Positions 1 to 8,122 of a stretch of 64,000 nucleotides of DNA are shown here, piece after piece. This stretch comes from UBA1756 sp045130235. GTDB taxonomy: Bacteria; Bacteroidota; Bacteroidia; Bacteroidales; WCHB1-69. The stretch is taken from positions 62,001 through 126,000 of the forward strand of contig JBGUPJ010000036.1 of assembly GCA_045130235.1 (NCBI GenBank), in the 5' to 3' direction. The notes beneath the pieces are model-generated. The model had not been told where the DNA came from. It did not search any database and saw only the letters and a program-made list of their open reading frames with translations. A program made the position numbers and the translations under genes. Position 1 is the first letter of the stretch; each line of letters opens with the position of its first letter.

Positions 1-1779
1 GCCATCCCCATCTCCATCATCGCGGTCGGTGCGTCGGTCATCGCACGGCGCAAAGGAGCCCTGTCGGAGAATGTGCTGATACAGTCTATCGGCGCCAGCT
101 CGGGCGTGGTGGTGGCCGGTGCCATCTTCACCCTGCCCGCCATCTACATCATCCAAGCCAAGAATCCTGAAATGGGAATCAACGTGAACTTCTTCCAGAT
201 TTTCATCGCATCGCTGGTCGGCGGCTTCCTTGGCATCCTCTTCCTGATTCCGTTCCGCAAGTATTTCGTTTCCGACATGCATGGCAAATACCCCTTCCCC
301 GAGGCAACTGCCTCCACCGAGATTCTGGTGTCAGGCGCAAAAGGTGGCAGCCAGCTCAAACTCTTACTTATCAGCGGACTGGTAGGCGGATTATACGACT
401 TCTTCATGTCCACCTTCAAATTCTGGTCAGAGGCCATCTCGTCTCAAATGACGGGTTGGGGCGAGAAGCTGGCTACCCACTACAAGTTCACCTTCAACAT
501 GAGCAGTTCGGCCGTATTATTAGGCACCGGCTACCTGATTGGCCTCAAGTATGCGGCCATTATCTGCGCAGGTTCATTCCTGTCGTGGTGGGTGATTGTG
601 CCGCTACTCGGGCAGTATGGTGTGACCGCCGACGGCAGCACCCTGATGAGCACGATGGCACCTGCTGAAATCTTCTCAAGCCATGTCAAGCTTATTGGCA
701 TCGGCGGCATTGCCATGGCGGGCATCCTTGGCGTTATCAAGTCGGCAGGAGTTATCAAGACTTCTATGGGCACCATCTTCAAGAAAAACAAAGGAGCGAC
801 AGCTGAGCAGCAGCAGGTTCTGCGCACCCAGCGCGACATCGCCATGAAGATCATCCTTTTCGGTTTTCTCGGTCTGGCTGTCGTCATGGCTTTGTTTTTC
901 GCCTTTGGTGGTTTGCACATGAATGTCACCCAAGTGATTGTTGCCTTGCTCATCGTATTCCTCTTCGCCTTCCTGTTCACCACTGTAGCAGCCACAGCTA
1001 TTGCCACGGTGGGCAGCAACCCGGTGTCGGGAATGACCCTGATGACGCTCATTCTCTCCTCTTTTATTCTGGCTGCAGTAGGCCTGAAGGGACCTATGGG
1101 AATGGTCACGGCATTGATTGTGGGCGGAATCGTCTGCTCAGCGCTGGCCATGGCGGGCGGCTTTATCACCGACTTGAAAATCGGTTACTGGATTGGCACA
1201 TCGCCCTACAAACAGCAGTCGTTTAAGTTCATCGGCACGCTGGTGTCGGCCTTGACGGTCGGTGGGGTGATCATGGTGCTGTCGAGAGTTTATGGCTACG
1301 ATGCCGATAATGGCGGACTGGTGGCTCCGCAGGCCAACGCCATGGCCGCCATCGTGCAGCCGCTGATGTCGGGACAAGGCACTCCGTGGATTCTTTATAT
1401 CGTGGGTGCGGTTCTCGCCCTTATTTTGGATATGATTGGCATTCCGGCACTAGCTTTCTCGCTGGGTATGTTCATCCCGCTGGCGCTGAACATCCCGTTG
1501 CTCATCGGCGGTGCTATCGCCTGGTTGGTGGGCAGCCGCAGCAAAGATGAAGAGGTCAACAAGGCCCGTAAGAACAAAGGTACGCTGTTAGCCTCCGGCT
1601 TGCTGGCGGGTGCGGCCATCATGGGTGTGGTGAGTGCCATCCTGAAATTCGCAGGCGTGGACATTGCCACTACGCAGGCTTACGCCAACTCCCCGTGGCC
1701 GGGCATTATCGCGGTTGTGATGTACGTGGCGCTGTGCGTCTATCTGATTCTGCATTCGCTCCAGCGCGAGAAAGAATAA
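1..1779 (+). CDS. OPT family oligopeptide transporter (5' end outside window)
   Basis: The reading frame is open from base 1, so the start lies upstream; about 592 codons are present. The protein is strongly hydrophobic with many membrane segments. Two family marks are visible: a KYPFPEATASTEIL stretch, matching the YPFP-x-A conserved loop of OPT transporters, and GSNPVSGMT in the second half. OPT proteins import oligopeptides or metal chelates across the inner membrane with proton symport; the substrate cannot be read here. The gene stops six bases before a converging small gene. Family assignment is firm, substrate unknown. Confidence 0.9.
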   Translation, partial: AIPISIIAVGASVIARRKGALSENVLIQSIGASSGVVVAGAIFTLPAIYIIQAKNPEMGINVNFFQIFIASLVGGFLGILFLIPFRKYFVSDMHGKYPFPEATASTEILVSGAKGGSQLKLLLISGLVGGLYDFFMSTFKFWSEAISSQMTGWGEKLATHYKFTFNMSSSAVLLGTGYLIGLKYAAIICAGSFLSWWVIVPLLGQYGVTADGSTLMSTMAPAEIFSSHVKLIGIGGIAMAGILGVIKSAGVIKTSMGTIFKKNKGATAEQQQVLRTQRDIAMKIILFGFLGLAVVMALFFAFGGLHMNVTQVIVALLIVFLFAFLFTTVAATAIATVGSNPVSGMTLMTLILSSFILAAVGLKGPMGMVTALIVGGIVCSALAMAGGFITDLKIGYWIGTSPYKQQSFKFIGTLVSALTVGGVIMVLSRVYGYDADNGGLVAPQANAMAAIVQPLMSGQGTPWILYIVGAVLALILDMIGIPALAFSLGMFIPLALNIPLLIGGAIAWLVGSRSKDEEVNKARKNKGTLLASGLLAGAAIMGVVSAILKFAGVDIATTQAYANSPWPGIIAVVMYVALCVYLILHSLQREKE

Positions 1780-1781
1780 CC

Positions 1782-1952
1782 TTAGAAATCCTTCATGTTG
1801 TGATCCACACGCAGGTCTTCTTCCAGCTGCCAGAGCTGGAAGGCGGCCTGGCGTTCCATGTAGGTCAGGATATCGGCCTTCGCGGTGAGGTCGTTGATTT
1901 TGCAGATTTCCTCTAAAATCTCGTCGATTCGCACTTTGATATTGTTATCCAT
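1782..1952 (-). CDS. Small conserved-looking 56-aa protein
   Basis: This short frame begins MDNNIKVRID and ends with a TAA five bases from the OPT stop, so the two genes converge. It is highly charged, has no signal peptide or membrane segment, and is predicted helical (EILEEICKIND, then DILTYMERQAAFQLWQLEEDL). A good promoter element, TACCTTTG, lies 24 bases upstream of the ATG, and no other frame fits the gap between OPT and glnS. Function unknown; the helical acidic character suits a small cytosolic binding protein, which is inference only. Confidence 0.6.
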   Translation of the reverse strand: MDNNIKVRIDEILEEICKINDLTAKADILTYMERQAAFQLWQLEEDLRVDHNMKDF

Positions 1953-1975
1953 GATGTCGTCTTTTTTTGGTGCGG

Positions 1976-1983
1976 CAAAGGTA
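1976..1983 (-). promoter_or_regulatory. -7 promoter element of the 56-aa gene
   Basis: TACCTTTG on the minus strand fits the Bacteroidota TAnnTTTG consensus and sits 24 bases before the small gene's start codon. Confidence 0.5.
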
Positions 1984-2029
1984 CGGGATTTTTTTCAAAA
2001 AAAATTTCCCACCTCTTCAATTTTAGTTG

Positions 2030-2037
2030 TATTTTTG
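2030..2037 (+). promoter_or_regulatory. -7 promoter element of glnS
   Basis: TATTTTTG fits the Bacteroidota TAnnTTTG -7 consensus and lies 27 bases upstream of the glnS ATG. Confidence 0.6.
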
Positions 2038-2064
2038 CACTTCAAATTCTAAAATTATAAGGCA

Positions 2065-3690
2065 ATGAATTTTATTGAAGAAATTATCGAACAAGATTTG
2101 GCTAATGGTAAAAATGAATCGAAAGTACACACTCGTTTTCCTCCCGAACCGAACGGCTATCTCCATATCGGTCACGCCAAGTCGATTTGCTTGAATTTCG
2201 GCATTGCCAAGAAATACAACGGATTGTGCAACCTGCGCTTCGACGACACCAACCCCGTGAAGGAGGATGTGGAGTACGTGGATTCCATCAAGGAGGATAT
2301 CCAGTGGCTCGGCTTCCAGTGGGCTGAGGAGCACTACGCCTCCGACTACTTCGACCAGCTCTACGAGTGGGCCGAGCAGCTGATCAAGGAAGGCCTCGCC
2401 TATGTGGACGACCAGTCGCAGGAGGAGATCAGCGCGGGACGCGGCGTGCCCACCCAACCCGGCACCGAAAGTCCGTACCGCAACCGCAGCGTGGAGGAGA
2501 ACCTCGACCTCTTCCGCCGCATGAAGGCCGGTGAGTTTCCCGACGGCAGCAAGGTGCTGCGCGCCAAAATCGGCATGACCTCACCCAACATGCACATGCG
2601 CGACCCCATCATGTACCGCATCCTGCACAGCCATCACCACCGCACCGGCGACAAGTGGTGCATCTACCCGATGTACGACTACGCCCACGGCCAGAGCGAC
2701 TCCATCGAGGGCATCACCCATTCCATCTGCACCTTGGAGTTTGAGATCCACCGTCCGCTGTACGACTGGTTCTGCGAGGCGCTGAAGATCCACCACCCGC
2801 AGCAAATCGAGTTCGCCCGCCTCAACATCAACTACACGGTGATGAGCAAGCGCAAGCTGATGCAGCTGGTGCGCGACGGTCATGTGATGGGCTGGGACGA
2901 TCCGCGTATGCCCACCATCTGCGGTTTGCGCCGCCGCGGCTACACCCCCGCCTCGGTGCGCAACTTCGCCGAGACCGTCGGCATTGCCAAGCGCGACAAC
3001 ATCATCGACGTGTCGCTGCTGGAGTTCTGCGCCCGCGAGGACCTCAACAAGGTGGCCACCCGCACCATGGCGGTGCTCGACCCCGTGAAGTTGGTTATCG
3101 ACAACTTCCCGGACGATAAGGTGGAGATGCTCAACGCGGTCAACAACCCCGAAAATCCGGAGGCGGGTACCCGCGAGGTGCCGTTCACCAAGGAGCTTTG
3201 GATCGAGCGGGCCGACTTCCGCGAGGTGGCCGACAAGAAGTTCTACCGCCTCACCATCGGCGGCGAGGTGCGCCTCAAATACGGCTATATCGTTAAATGC
3301 AGCCATGTGGACAAGGATGCCGACGGCAACATCACCGCCATCCATGTTACCTACGACCCCGAGACCAGGAGCGGCATGCCGCAGAGCAATCGCAAGGTGA
3401 AAGCCACCATCCACTGGGTGTCGGTGGCCCACGCCAAGAAGGCGGAGGTGCGCCTGTTCGAGCGCCTGTTCACCTCCCCCGATCCCGACGACTGCGAAGA
3501 GGGCAAGACCTTCATCGATTACCTCAACCCCAACTCGCTCACCATCCAGGACGGCTGGATTGAGGAGGGTCTGACATTGGAGAACGCCGAGAAGCACTAC
3601 CAGTTCGAGCGCATCGGCTATTTCTGCATCGACAAAGATTCCACCCCCGACAAGATTGTGTTCAACAAGACGGTGAGTTTGAAACAGTAA
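2065..3690 (+). CDS. glnS: Glutaminyl-tRNA synthetase
   Basis: Class I aminoacyl-tRNA synthetase that charges tRNA-Gln with glutamine in the cytosol. The HIGH signature is visible as PPEPNGYLHIGHAKS near residue 27-41, and the KMSKS-type loop as VMSKRKL near residue 260. The anticodon-binding beta-barrel half follows (KLVIDNFPDD onward) and the protein ends in the family's usual place at 541 residues. The start MNFIEEIIEQDLANGK is the usual short N-terminus. It is transcribed alone from its own promoter. Direct glutaminylation suggests the organism need not rely on the GatCAB route for Gln-tRNA. Confidence 0.97.
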   Translation: MNFIEEIIEQDLANGKNESKVHTRFPPEPNGYLHIGHAKSICLNFGIAKKYNGLCNLRFDDTNPVKEDVEYVDSIKEDIQWLGFQWAEEHYASDYFDQLYEWAEQLIKEGLAYVDDQSQEEISAGRGVPTQPGTESPYRNRSVEENLDLFRRMKAGEFPDGSKVLRAKIGMTSPNMHMRDPIMYRILHSHHHRTGDKWCIYPMYDYAHGQSDSIEGITHSICTLEFEIHRPLYDWFCEALKIHHPQQIEFARLNINYTVMSKRKLMQLVRDGHVMGWDDPRMPTICGLRRRGYTPASVRNFAETVGIAKRDNIIDVSLLEFCAREDLNKVATRTMAVLDPVKLVIDNFPDDKVEMLNAVNNPENPEAGTREVPFTKELWIERADFREVADKKFYRLTIGGEVRLKYGYIVKCSHVDKDADGNITAIHVTYDPETRSGMPQSNRKVKATIHWVSVAHAKKAEVRLFERLFTSPDPDDCEEGKTFIDYLNPNSLTIQDGWIEEGLTLENAEKHYQFERIGYFCIDKDSTPDKIVFNKTVSLKQ

Positions 3691-3757
3691 TTGAAAACTG
3701 AGAATTGAAAACTGAGAATTGAAAACTGAAAGGTGGTGGATTTTCTCGGATTTTCAG

Positions 3758-3765
3758 TACCTTTG
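3758..3765 (+). promoter_or_regulatory. -7 promoter element within leader copy 1
   Basis: TACCTTTG matches TAnnTTTG. It gives a transcript with a leader of about 130 bases that carries the palindrome hairpin before the gene at 3904. Confidence 0.5.
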
Positions 3766-3834
3766 CACGTGGAAATTGGAGGAGGGGATGAAAAGATGAA
3801 AAGATGAAAAGATGAAGGGATGAAATGTGTGGGT

Positions 3835-3862
3835 GTAGAGACGTTGCGCGCAACGTCTCTAC
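3835..3862. repeat. Perfect 28-bp palindrome (family 1)
   Basis: Left arm GTAGAGACGTTGCG; the right arm is its exact reverse complement. In RNA it would fold into a strong hairpin about 40 bases ahead of the start codon at 3904. An identical copy lies at 7439-7466 and an imperfect one inside a coding sequence at 7185-7212. Confidence 0.9.
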
Positions 3863-3903
3863 CTTCAACAAATAAACAAATCAACGAATCAACACCCCAA
3901 ACC

Positions 3904-4950
3904 ATGAAAACAAGAAAAATTTACCAACCCTTATTTCTCCTCGCGCTGCTGGTAGCGGCGGGGGGATTCGGACAGCAGGCGAAGGCGCAGGAGGACAGTT
4001 ACCATCCTTTCGCCGACAACGCAGTATGGTCAAACAAGAACATTAAGTATGCCACTTCTGGGGATACTACCATTTGTGGGAAAAATTACCTGAAGGTGTA
4101 CCGGCAGAAAGAAGACCATCCTTTTGACTTTGATGTGGAACAGGCCGAATATTTCTGCGCCATCCGCAACGACACCGCTGCACAAAGGGTATATGGGGTG
4201 TACCGGAATCCATTAATTGTATATAAGTATGTTTCAAGCACATATCCATTTTATGCCATTGTGGATACCACATCTGACTCCACTGAATTTCTCTTGTATG
4301 ATTTCAGTCTGACCGCAGATGACACGGTGGAGGTTGCCTCCTTCGAGGAATATTTCTACGAATACGATGCGCCAGGAATATATGTGTATGAGGTTTCTCT
4401 CCACCAGCAGGCTTCGTTTGTCACCCTCAGCGACAGCAGTACAAGAAAGGTATTGGAAGTGGAACTCCTCCATTGGATTTCACCAGATTCATACGTTGAC
4501 AACATATTGGAGTGGGTGGAACAGATTGGAAATACGGAAGGCACCTTCACGGTTGGGAAAGGCTGGTTGGAAGGAATATACGAAGGCCCGCACCTGACCT
4601 TGTTATGCTATGAGCAGGATGGGGAGCTGCTGTTCTCAAGACCATGGGTGGACGCGGACTTGAACTATGACTGTTTCAATAACTCAGGCATAGAAGATGA
4701 AGACTTTTTTGCCGGCAATATCTATCCGAATCCCACGAGCGGAAAGGTCACCATCTCTCTGCCGGAACCGTGGGGAGAAAGAGTTTCGCAAGTTGCTGTT
4801 TACAATGCCAATGGGCAGCGGGTGCTTGCAAGGTCTTTTGAAACACAGCAATTAGAAATCAATCTGCATGACCTTCCCAACGGCATGTATATCATGCAAA
4901 TCATTGGTGACAACAAGCGGGCTATCAGTAAGAAAATAATTAAACAGTAG
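3904..4950 (+). CDS. Secreted protein with C-terminal type A T9SS sorting domain
   Basis: 348 residues. I chose the ATG at 3904 because it begins a clean signal peptide (MKTRKIYQPLFLLALLVAAG, cleavage near AKAQ-ED); the frame stays open upstream through the leader palindrome, but that part encodes no export signal. The body is beta-rich with no family I recognise. The last 80 or so residues are a typical Por secretion domain: NIYPNPTSGKVTIS, VAVYNANGQRVL, INLHDLPNGMYIMQI and a basic tail KKIIKQ. The protein is therefore expected to cross the outer membrane by the type IX system and be anchored or released. It shares its signal peptide with the next gene. Confidence 0.85.
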   Translation: MKTRKIYQPLFLLALLVAAGGFGQQAKAQEDSYHPFADNAVWSNKNIKYATSGDTTICGKNYLKVYRQKEDHPFDFDVEQAEYFCAIRNDTAAQRVYGVYRNPLIVYKYVSSTYPFYAIVDTTSDSTEFLLYDFSLTADDTVEVASFEEYFYEYDAPGIYVYEVSLHQQASFVTLSDSSTRKVLEVELLHWISPDSYVDNILEWVEQIGNTEGTFTVGKGWLEGIYEGPHLTLLCYEQDGELLFSRPWVDADLNYDCFNNSGIEDEDFFAGNIYPNPTSGKVTISLPEPWGERVSQVAVYNANGQRVLARSFETQQLEINLHDLPNGMYIMQIIGDNKRAISKKIIKQ

Positions 4951-5021
4951 ATGGTTATGAGCTGAAATTTGAAAACGGAAAATTGAAAATTGAGAGGTTG
5001 GATTATTCATGGGAATTGTAT

Positions 5022-5113
5022 TACATTTGCTGGCGAAAAACGTACGGGCGAATAATGATTCGCCCCTCCAACCAAACAAATCAACAAATAAACAAATCAA
5101 CAACCATACCACC
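5022..5113 (+). promoter_or_regulatory. Promoter and hairpin leader of the next gene
   Basis: TACATTTG (5022-5029) with TTG 21 bases upstream fits the Bacteroidota promoter. The leader then has an inverted repeat (5046-5065, arms GGGCGAAT and ATTCGCCC) and runs of AAATCAAC/AAATAAAC up to the ATG at 5114. The plan matches the leaders at 3758-3903 and 7354 onward, but the palindrome belongs to a different family. Confidence 0.6.
5046..5065. repeat. Inverted repeat, palindrome family 2
   Basis: GGGCGAAT, four-base loop, ATTCGCCC. It is the same core as the perfect 28-bp palindrome at 63831-63858. Confidence 0.75.
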
Positions 5114-6244
5114 ATGAAAATACAAACCCCATTCAAAACCCTCCTTCTCCTCGCCCTGCTGGTAGCGGCGGGGGGCTTCAGCCAGCAAGCGATGGCGCAG
5201 GAGGACACCTGCATTGTGAATGTTGTCCGCACCTACATGAACGGGCGGCAGATACCATGGGACAGCGTACAAGTGCGTGTAAACCTCGTCAATCCGAGTT
5301 TCTTTATGATGTATCCACCTGACACTATACTTGCCAATTGTCCCACAGGCATTCATGAAGACATTCCATCTACGGGTTTCTCTTTATCGCAGAGCTATCC
5401 CAATCCCTGTGAGGGTGAGTGCCAGATGAAGCTGACAACTTGTACGGCAGGGAATGTGCATCTGCAGATCATGGACATGCAGGGACGTTTGTGCTGCCAG
5501 CGGACTGAGTCGTTGCCAGCGGGCGAGCACCAGCTGTCGGTGACGCTTCCTCACAGCGGCGTTTACTTCGTGCAGGCCGAGACAAGCGGCGGCCGCGAGG
5601 TAAGCAAGGTGCTGTGCACGGAAGGTAGAGGCAGTGGTTTTAACATCCGGGTGGCATCCACCTCACCCCAGCTTGTGGAGAAGGCCGAGCGGGGCGGAGA
5701 AGGACTGTTCAATGGAGGGGCTTTAATGTGGATTACTGCCTATATCACGTATGAGGGAAGGGTGATGAAAAAGACGGAGCAGGTGAACTATTACATTGCA
5801 GACAAGTTGTATTCCTATGGTTCTGTCAACATCTTTTTTTCAGAGAGCGGGAATTGTGACACATTCTCGCTTGCGGGGAAATCCTTTACGGTCGTCTCCG
5901 CTCCACTCACCTTGCCGACTATGGATCACCCCATCACGTATCGTGTAACCTTTGGTGATTCCACGTTCTATTCAGAACCGACAGAACTCGCACCCTATTC
6001 ATCCCCCTCATGGTCATTTAGCGGCGAATACAAATATCGTTATTATCCTGAAGACTTGGGCGGATGTATTTGCATTGGGGACATCAATGAAGAGATGCCG
6101 TCTGAAAACCTTCCGTATTATGTGGTGACGCCCAATTATTGGATAAGAAAACTTGAAATCATTTCTTGTGATGATTTTAAGATTTTACGATATGATTACG
6201 ATTGGACGGAACGAAAGAATGAGTATTTTTTGAAAGAAGAATAA
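5114..6244 (+). CDS. Secreted protein with an internal T9SS-sorting-domain-like module
   Basis: 376 residues. The start at 5114 gives a signal peptide (MKIQTPFKTLLLLALLVAAG, cleavage near AMAQ-ED) nearly the same as that of the gene before it, including at DNA level. Around residues 88-170 is a module that reads like a type A sorting domain (SLSQSYPNPCEGE, LQIMDMQGRL, GVYFVQAETSGG), yet about 200 residues follow it. The rest is beta-rich and aromatic, ends EYFLKEE and shows no second sorting domain. Whether it is exported by T9SS is thus unclear. No enzyme motif recognised. Confidence 0.75.
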   Translation: MKIQTPFKTLLLLALLVAAGGFSQQAMAQEDTCIVNVVRTYMNGRQIPWDSVQVRVNLVNPSFFMMYPPDTILANCPTGIHEDIPSTGFSLSQSYPNPCEGECQMKLTTCTAGNVHLQIMDMQGRLCCQRTESLPAGEHQLSVTLPHSGVYFVQAETSGGREVSKVLCTEGRGSGFNIRVASTSPQLVEKAERGGEGLFNGGALMWITAYITYEGRVMKKTEQVNYYIADKLYSYGSVNIFFSESGNCDTFSLAGKSFTVVSAPLTLPTMDHPITYRVTFGDSTFYSEPTELAPYSSPSWSFSGEYKYRYYPEDLGGCICIGDINEEMPSENLPYYVVTPNYWIRKLEIISCDDFKILRYDYDWTERKNEYFLKEE

Positions 6245-6254
6245 TCCCAAAACC

Positions 6255-7304
6255 ATGAAAACCATGAAGACAAACCCAATCATTAAAATTGCAACCCTTG
6301 CTCTATTGCTTATTGCAGGAGCGGGTATATTTCAGGCAAAGGCACAGTATCAGTCGTTCTTTGGCGACAGCCTCACAATATATAACGTACAAGGTATGGG
6401 AGTTAGCAAAGGCACATCGACTGATGACATTGAATTGATTCCTGGCAATACGTATGAGTATGGGCTTTTCACAAGAGACACTGTCAATATCAATGGACAT
6501 CGCTATTACCGATTTTATAGTGAACATTGGGAATACTTGCGTGAAGACACTGCCACAGGTAGAATTTATAGATATAGTCCTGATGATGAGGAAGAGATTC
6601 TGACTTGCGACATGTCGCTATCCGTGGGAGATACCTTCTGGATGCCTTTTGATAAATCATATTATTATGACAGTCGGCCCGTTCCCATTGTGGTGGATAC
6701 AATTTACTTTGTCAATGGATTGAAGACCATTCAATTCAGAACAATCTATGAGTGTGGGAGTATGTGGAGTGATGACCCGACGCCTTGTCCCACTCTTTTT
6801 GGGGTAGAGGTACATCATCACCCTATTATTTTTGTAGAGGGGATAGGTCCCAATTTTTCTCCGTTCGGGTGGCTGAATGATGCATTTGAGGAGTGCAATG
6901 GAAGCTGTTTCACAGGAGAACAGGAACTTCATTGTGGCTATGGACACTGGAATCCTTTCTTATTGTGTGTGTACAAAGACCGTGAGTTAGTTTTTATGTC
7001 GGATGCACAGATTGGCTGCTGGCAGGATAACAATATTTCCATACAAGAAAACCAGCCTTTGCCATTTTCCATTTACCCCAACCCCACCACCCATACCCTG
7101 ACGGTGGAAACCGCCAGCCCCATCCGCGAAATCACCGTGTACGACCTTGCCGGACGGGTGATGATGACGGCGGAGGGCGGAACGGTAGAGACGTGCCATG
7201 GCGCGTCTCTACAGGTGGATGTTTCATCCCTGCCCAATGGCATCTACCTGCTGCGTGCCGTAACCGACAACGGCGTGGAAACGGGACGGTTTGTGAAGAA
7301 TTGA
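6255..7304 (+). CDS. Secreted protein with C-terminal type A T9SS sorting domain
   Basis: 349 residues. An N-terminal signal peptide (NPIIKIATLALLLIAGAG, cleavage near AKAQ) starts at MKTMKTN or three codons later. It lies ten bases after the preceding stop, so the two are probably cotranscribed. The body resembles the protein at 3904 in style (NGHRYYRFYSEHWEYL, FGVEVHHHPIIFVEGIGPN). The C-terminus is a sorting domain: FSIYPNPTTHTLTVE, ITVYDLAGRVMM, DVSSLPNGIYLLRAV. A loop of this domain is coded by a copy of palindrome family 1 (7185-7212), adding about ten residues in frame. Confidence 0.85.
   Translation: MKTMKTNPIIKIATLALLLIAGAGIFQAKAQYQSFFGDSLTIYNVQGMGVSKGTSTDDIELIPGNTYEYGLFTRDTVNINGHRYYRFYSEHWEYLREDTATGRIYRYSPDDEEEILTCDMSLSVGDTFWMPFDKSYYYDSRPVPIVVDTIYFVNGLKTIQFRTIYECGSMWSDDPTPCPTLFGVEVHHHPIIFVEGIGPNFSPFGWLNDAFEECNGSCFTGEQELHCGYGHWNPFLLCVYKDRELVFMSDAQIGCWQDNNISIQENQPLPFSIYPNPTTHTLTVETASPIREITVYDLAGRVMMTAEGGTVETCHGASLQVDVSSLPNGIYLLRAVTDNGVETGRFVKN
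7185..7212. repeat. Palindrome family 1 copy inside a coding sequence
   Basis: Same outer arms as the intergenic copies (GTAGAGACG and CGTCTCTAC) with a changed centre and two mismatches. It is read as VETCHGASL within the sorting domain of the protein at 6255. Confidence 0.8.
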
Positions 7305-7312
7305 AAATTGAG

Positions 7313-7521
7313 AATTGAAAATTGAAAGGTGGTGGATTTTCTCGGATTTTCACTATCTTTGCACGCGGGAATGTGAGGAGGGGAGGAGGGGATGAAAAGA
7401 TGAAAGGATGAAAAGATGAAGGGATGAAATGTGTGGGTGTAGAGACGTTGCGCGCAACGTCTCTACCTTCAACAAATCAACGCATCAACAAATCAACGCA
7501 TCAACAAATCAACGAATCAAC
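7313..7521 (+). repeat. Intergenic leader cassette, copy 2
   Basis: Near-identical to 3718-3893: the ATTGAAAATTGA repeat at the end of the preceding gene, promoter element TATCTTTG (7354-7361), GATGAAAA repeats, the perfect 28-bp palindrome (7439-7466) and a longer run of AAATCAAC repeats. No secreted-protein gene follows directly. The next gene, at 7597, has its own promoter at 7561, so this copy may be a leader left without its gene. Confidence 0.8.
7439..7466. repeat. Perfect 28-bp palindrome (family 1), second copy
   Basis: Identical to 3835-3862, arms GTAGAGACGTTGCG and its reverse complement. Confidence 0.9.
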
Positions 7522-7560
7522 ATTTTTCCCCTCCCCCGTCTGCAATTCAATTCCTTTTTG

Positions 7561-7568
7561 TACTTTTG
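7561..7568 (+). promoter_or_regulatory. -7 promoter element of the thioredoxin pair
   Basis: TACTTTTG matches TAnnTTTG and is 28 bases upstream of the ATG at 7597. Confidence 0.6.
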
Positions 7569-7596
7569 CAAACTGTAAATTGAAAATTATCCCATT

Positions 7597-8088
7597 ATGA
7601 AAAGATTTATTTTCTCCCTCTGTATGATTTGCCTCATAGGAGGACTGTGCGCACAATGCACCTCCATGGCCCCTTCATCAGACACTCCTCCCGGAAAAGG
7701 GAAAGTGAATAAAATCACGCAATCTGAATTTGCCAAGAAAATCTTCGATTACAACGATCCGCAAGCCCTCTACCAAGGCAAAAAGCCCATTGTGGTGGAC
7801 TGCTACGCCGACTGGTGCGGACCGTGCCGCGCCCTCGCCCCCACCATTGAGGAACTGGCCGCCGAGTATGAAGGAAAAGTCATCTTCTATAAACTGAATG
7901 TTGACAATGCTAAAGAATTGTCCAAAGCACTGCAAATCAGAAATATCCCCACCTTACTCCTCATCAAACCTAACACACCTCCGCAACGTTCTGTCGGATT
8001 AGTGGATAAAGCCACTTTGACCAAATCGATCGACGATTTCCTGCTCGCTCCAACCGATGAGAATGATAATTCTTCTGATAATCAATAA
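7597..8088 (+). CDS. Exported thioredoxin-fold protein (WCGPC)
   Basis: 163 residues. The N-terminus is a signal sequence (MKRFIFSLCMICLIGGL), possibly lipidated, though no cysteine sits in a clean lipobox. After a short linker comes a thioredoxin domain with the classical active site DWCGPC and the cis-proline strand RNIPTLLLIKP. It should act in the periplasm as a disulfide reductase or oxidase. A paralogue with a changed active site follows 34 bases later. The shared DFNDP/DYNDP and GK-PVVVDC stretches show the two arose by duplication. Confidence 0.85.
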   Translation: MKRFIFSLCMICLIGGLCAQCTSMAPSSDTPPGKGKVNKITQSEFAKKIFDYNDPQALYQGKKPIVVDCYADWCGPCRALAPTIEELAAEYEGKVIFYKLNVDNAKELSKALQIRNIPTLLLIKPNTPPQRSVGLVDKATLTKSIDDFLLAPTDENDNSSDNQ

Positions 8089-8122
8089 ATTTACCATTTA
8101 CATTTCACCTGTTTTTTTATTT

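Larger units (their letters stand above)
3718..3893 (+). repeat. Intergenic leader cassette, copy 1
   Basis: A block of about 175 bases nearly identical to one at 7313-7521. It holds, in order: ATTGAAAACTGA-type short repeats after the glnS stop, a promoter element (TACCTTTG at 3758-3765), repeats of AAGATGAA, a perfect 28-bp palindrome (3835-3862) and AAATCAAC/AAATAAAC repeats ending just before the next ATG. The part after the promoter would be the 5' leader of the T9SS protein gene at 3904. The two copies differ mainly in repeat number, as expected for slippage. Confidence 0.8.

Noticed and set aside
2581..3597. Long minus-strand frame opposite glnS
   Set aside because: It is a shadow of glnS codon bias; low-complexity His/Val-rich product with no start context.
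3820..3903. Upstream in-frame ATG extending the T9SS protein through the leader palindrome
   Set aside because: The extension has no export signal and is made of repeat sequence; the ATG at 3904 begins a clean signal peptide.
7466..7521. AAATCAAC runs as a CRISPR or iteron array
   Set aside because: They are 8-base simple repeats with no spacers and occur only in leaders; no replication gene is nearby.
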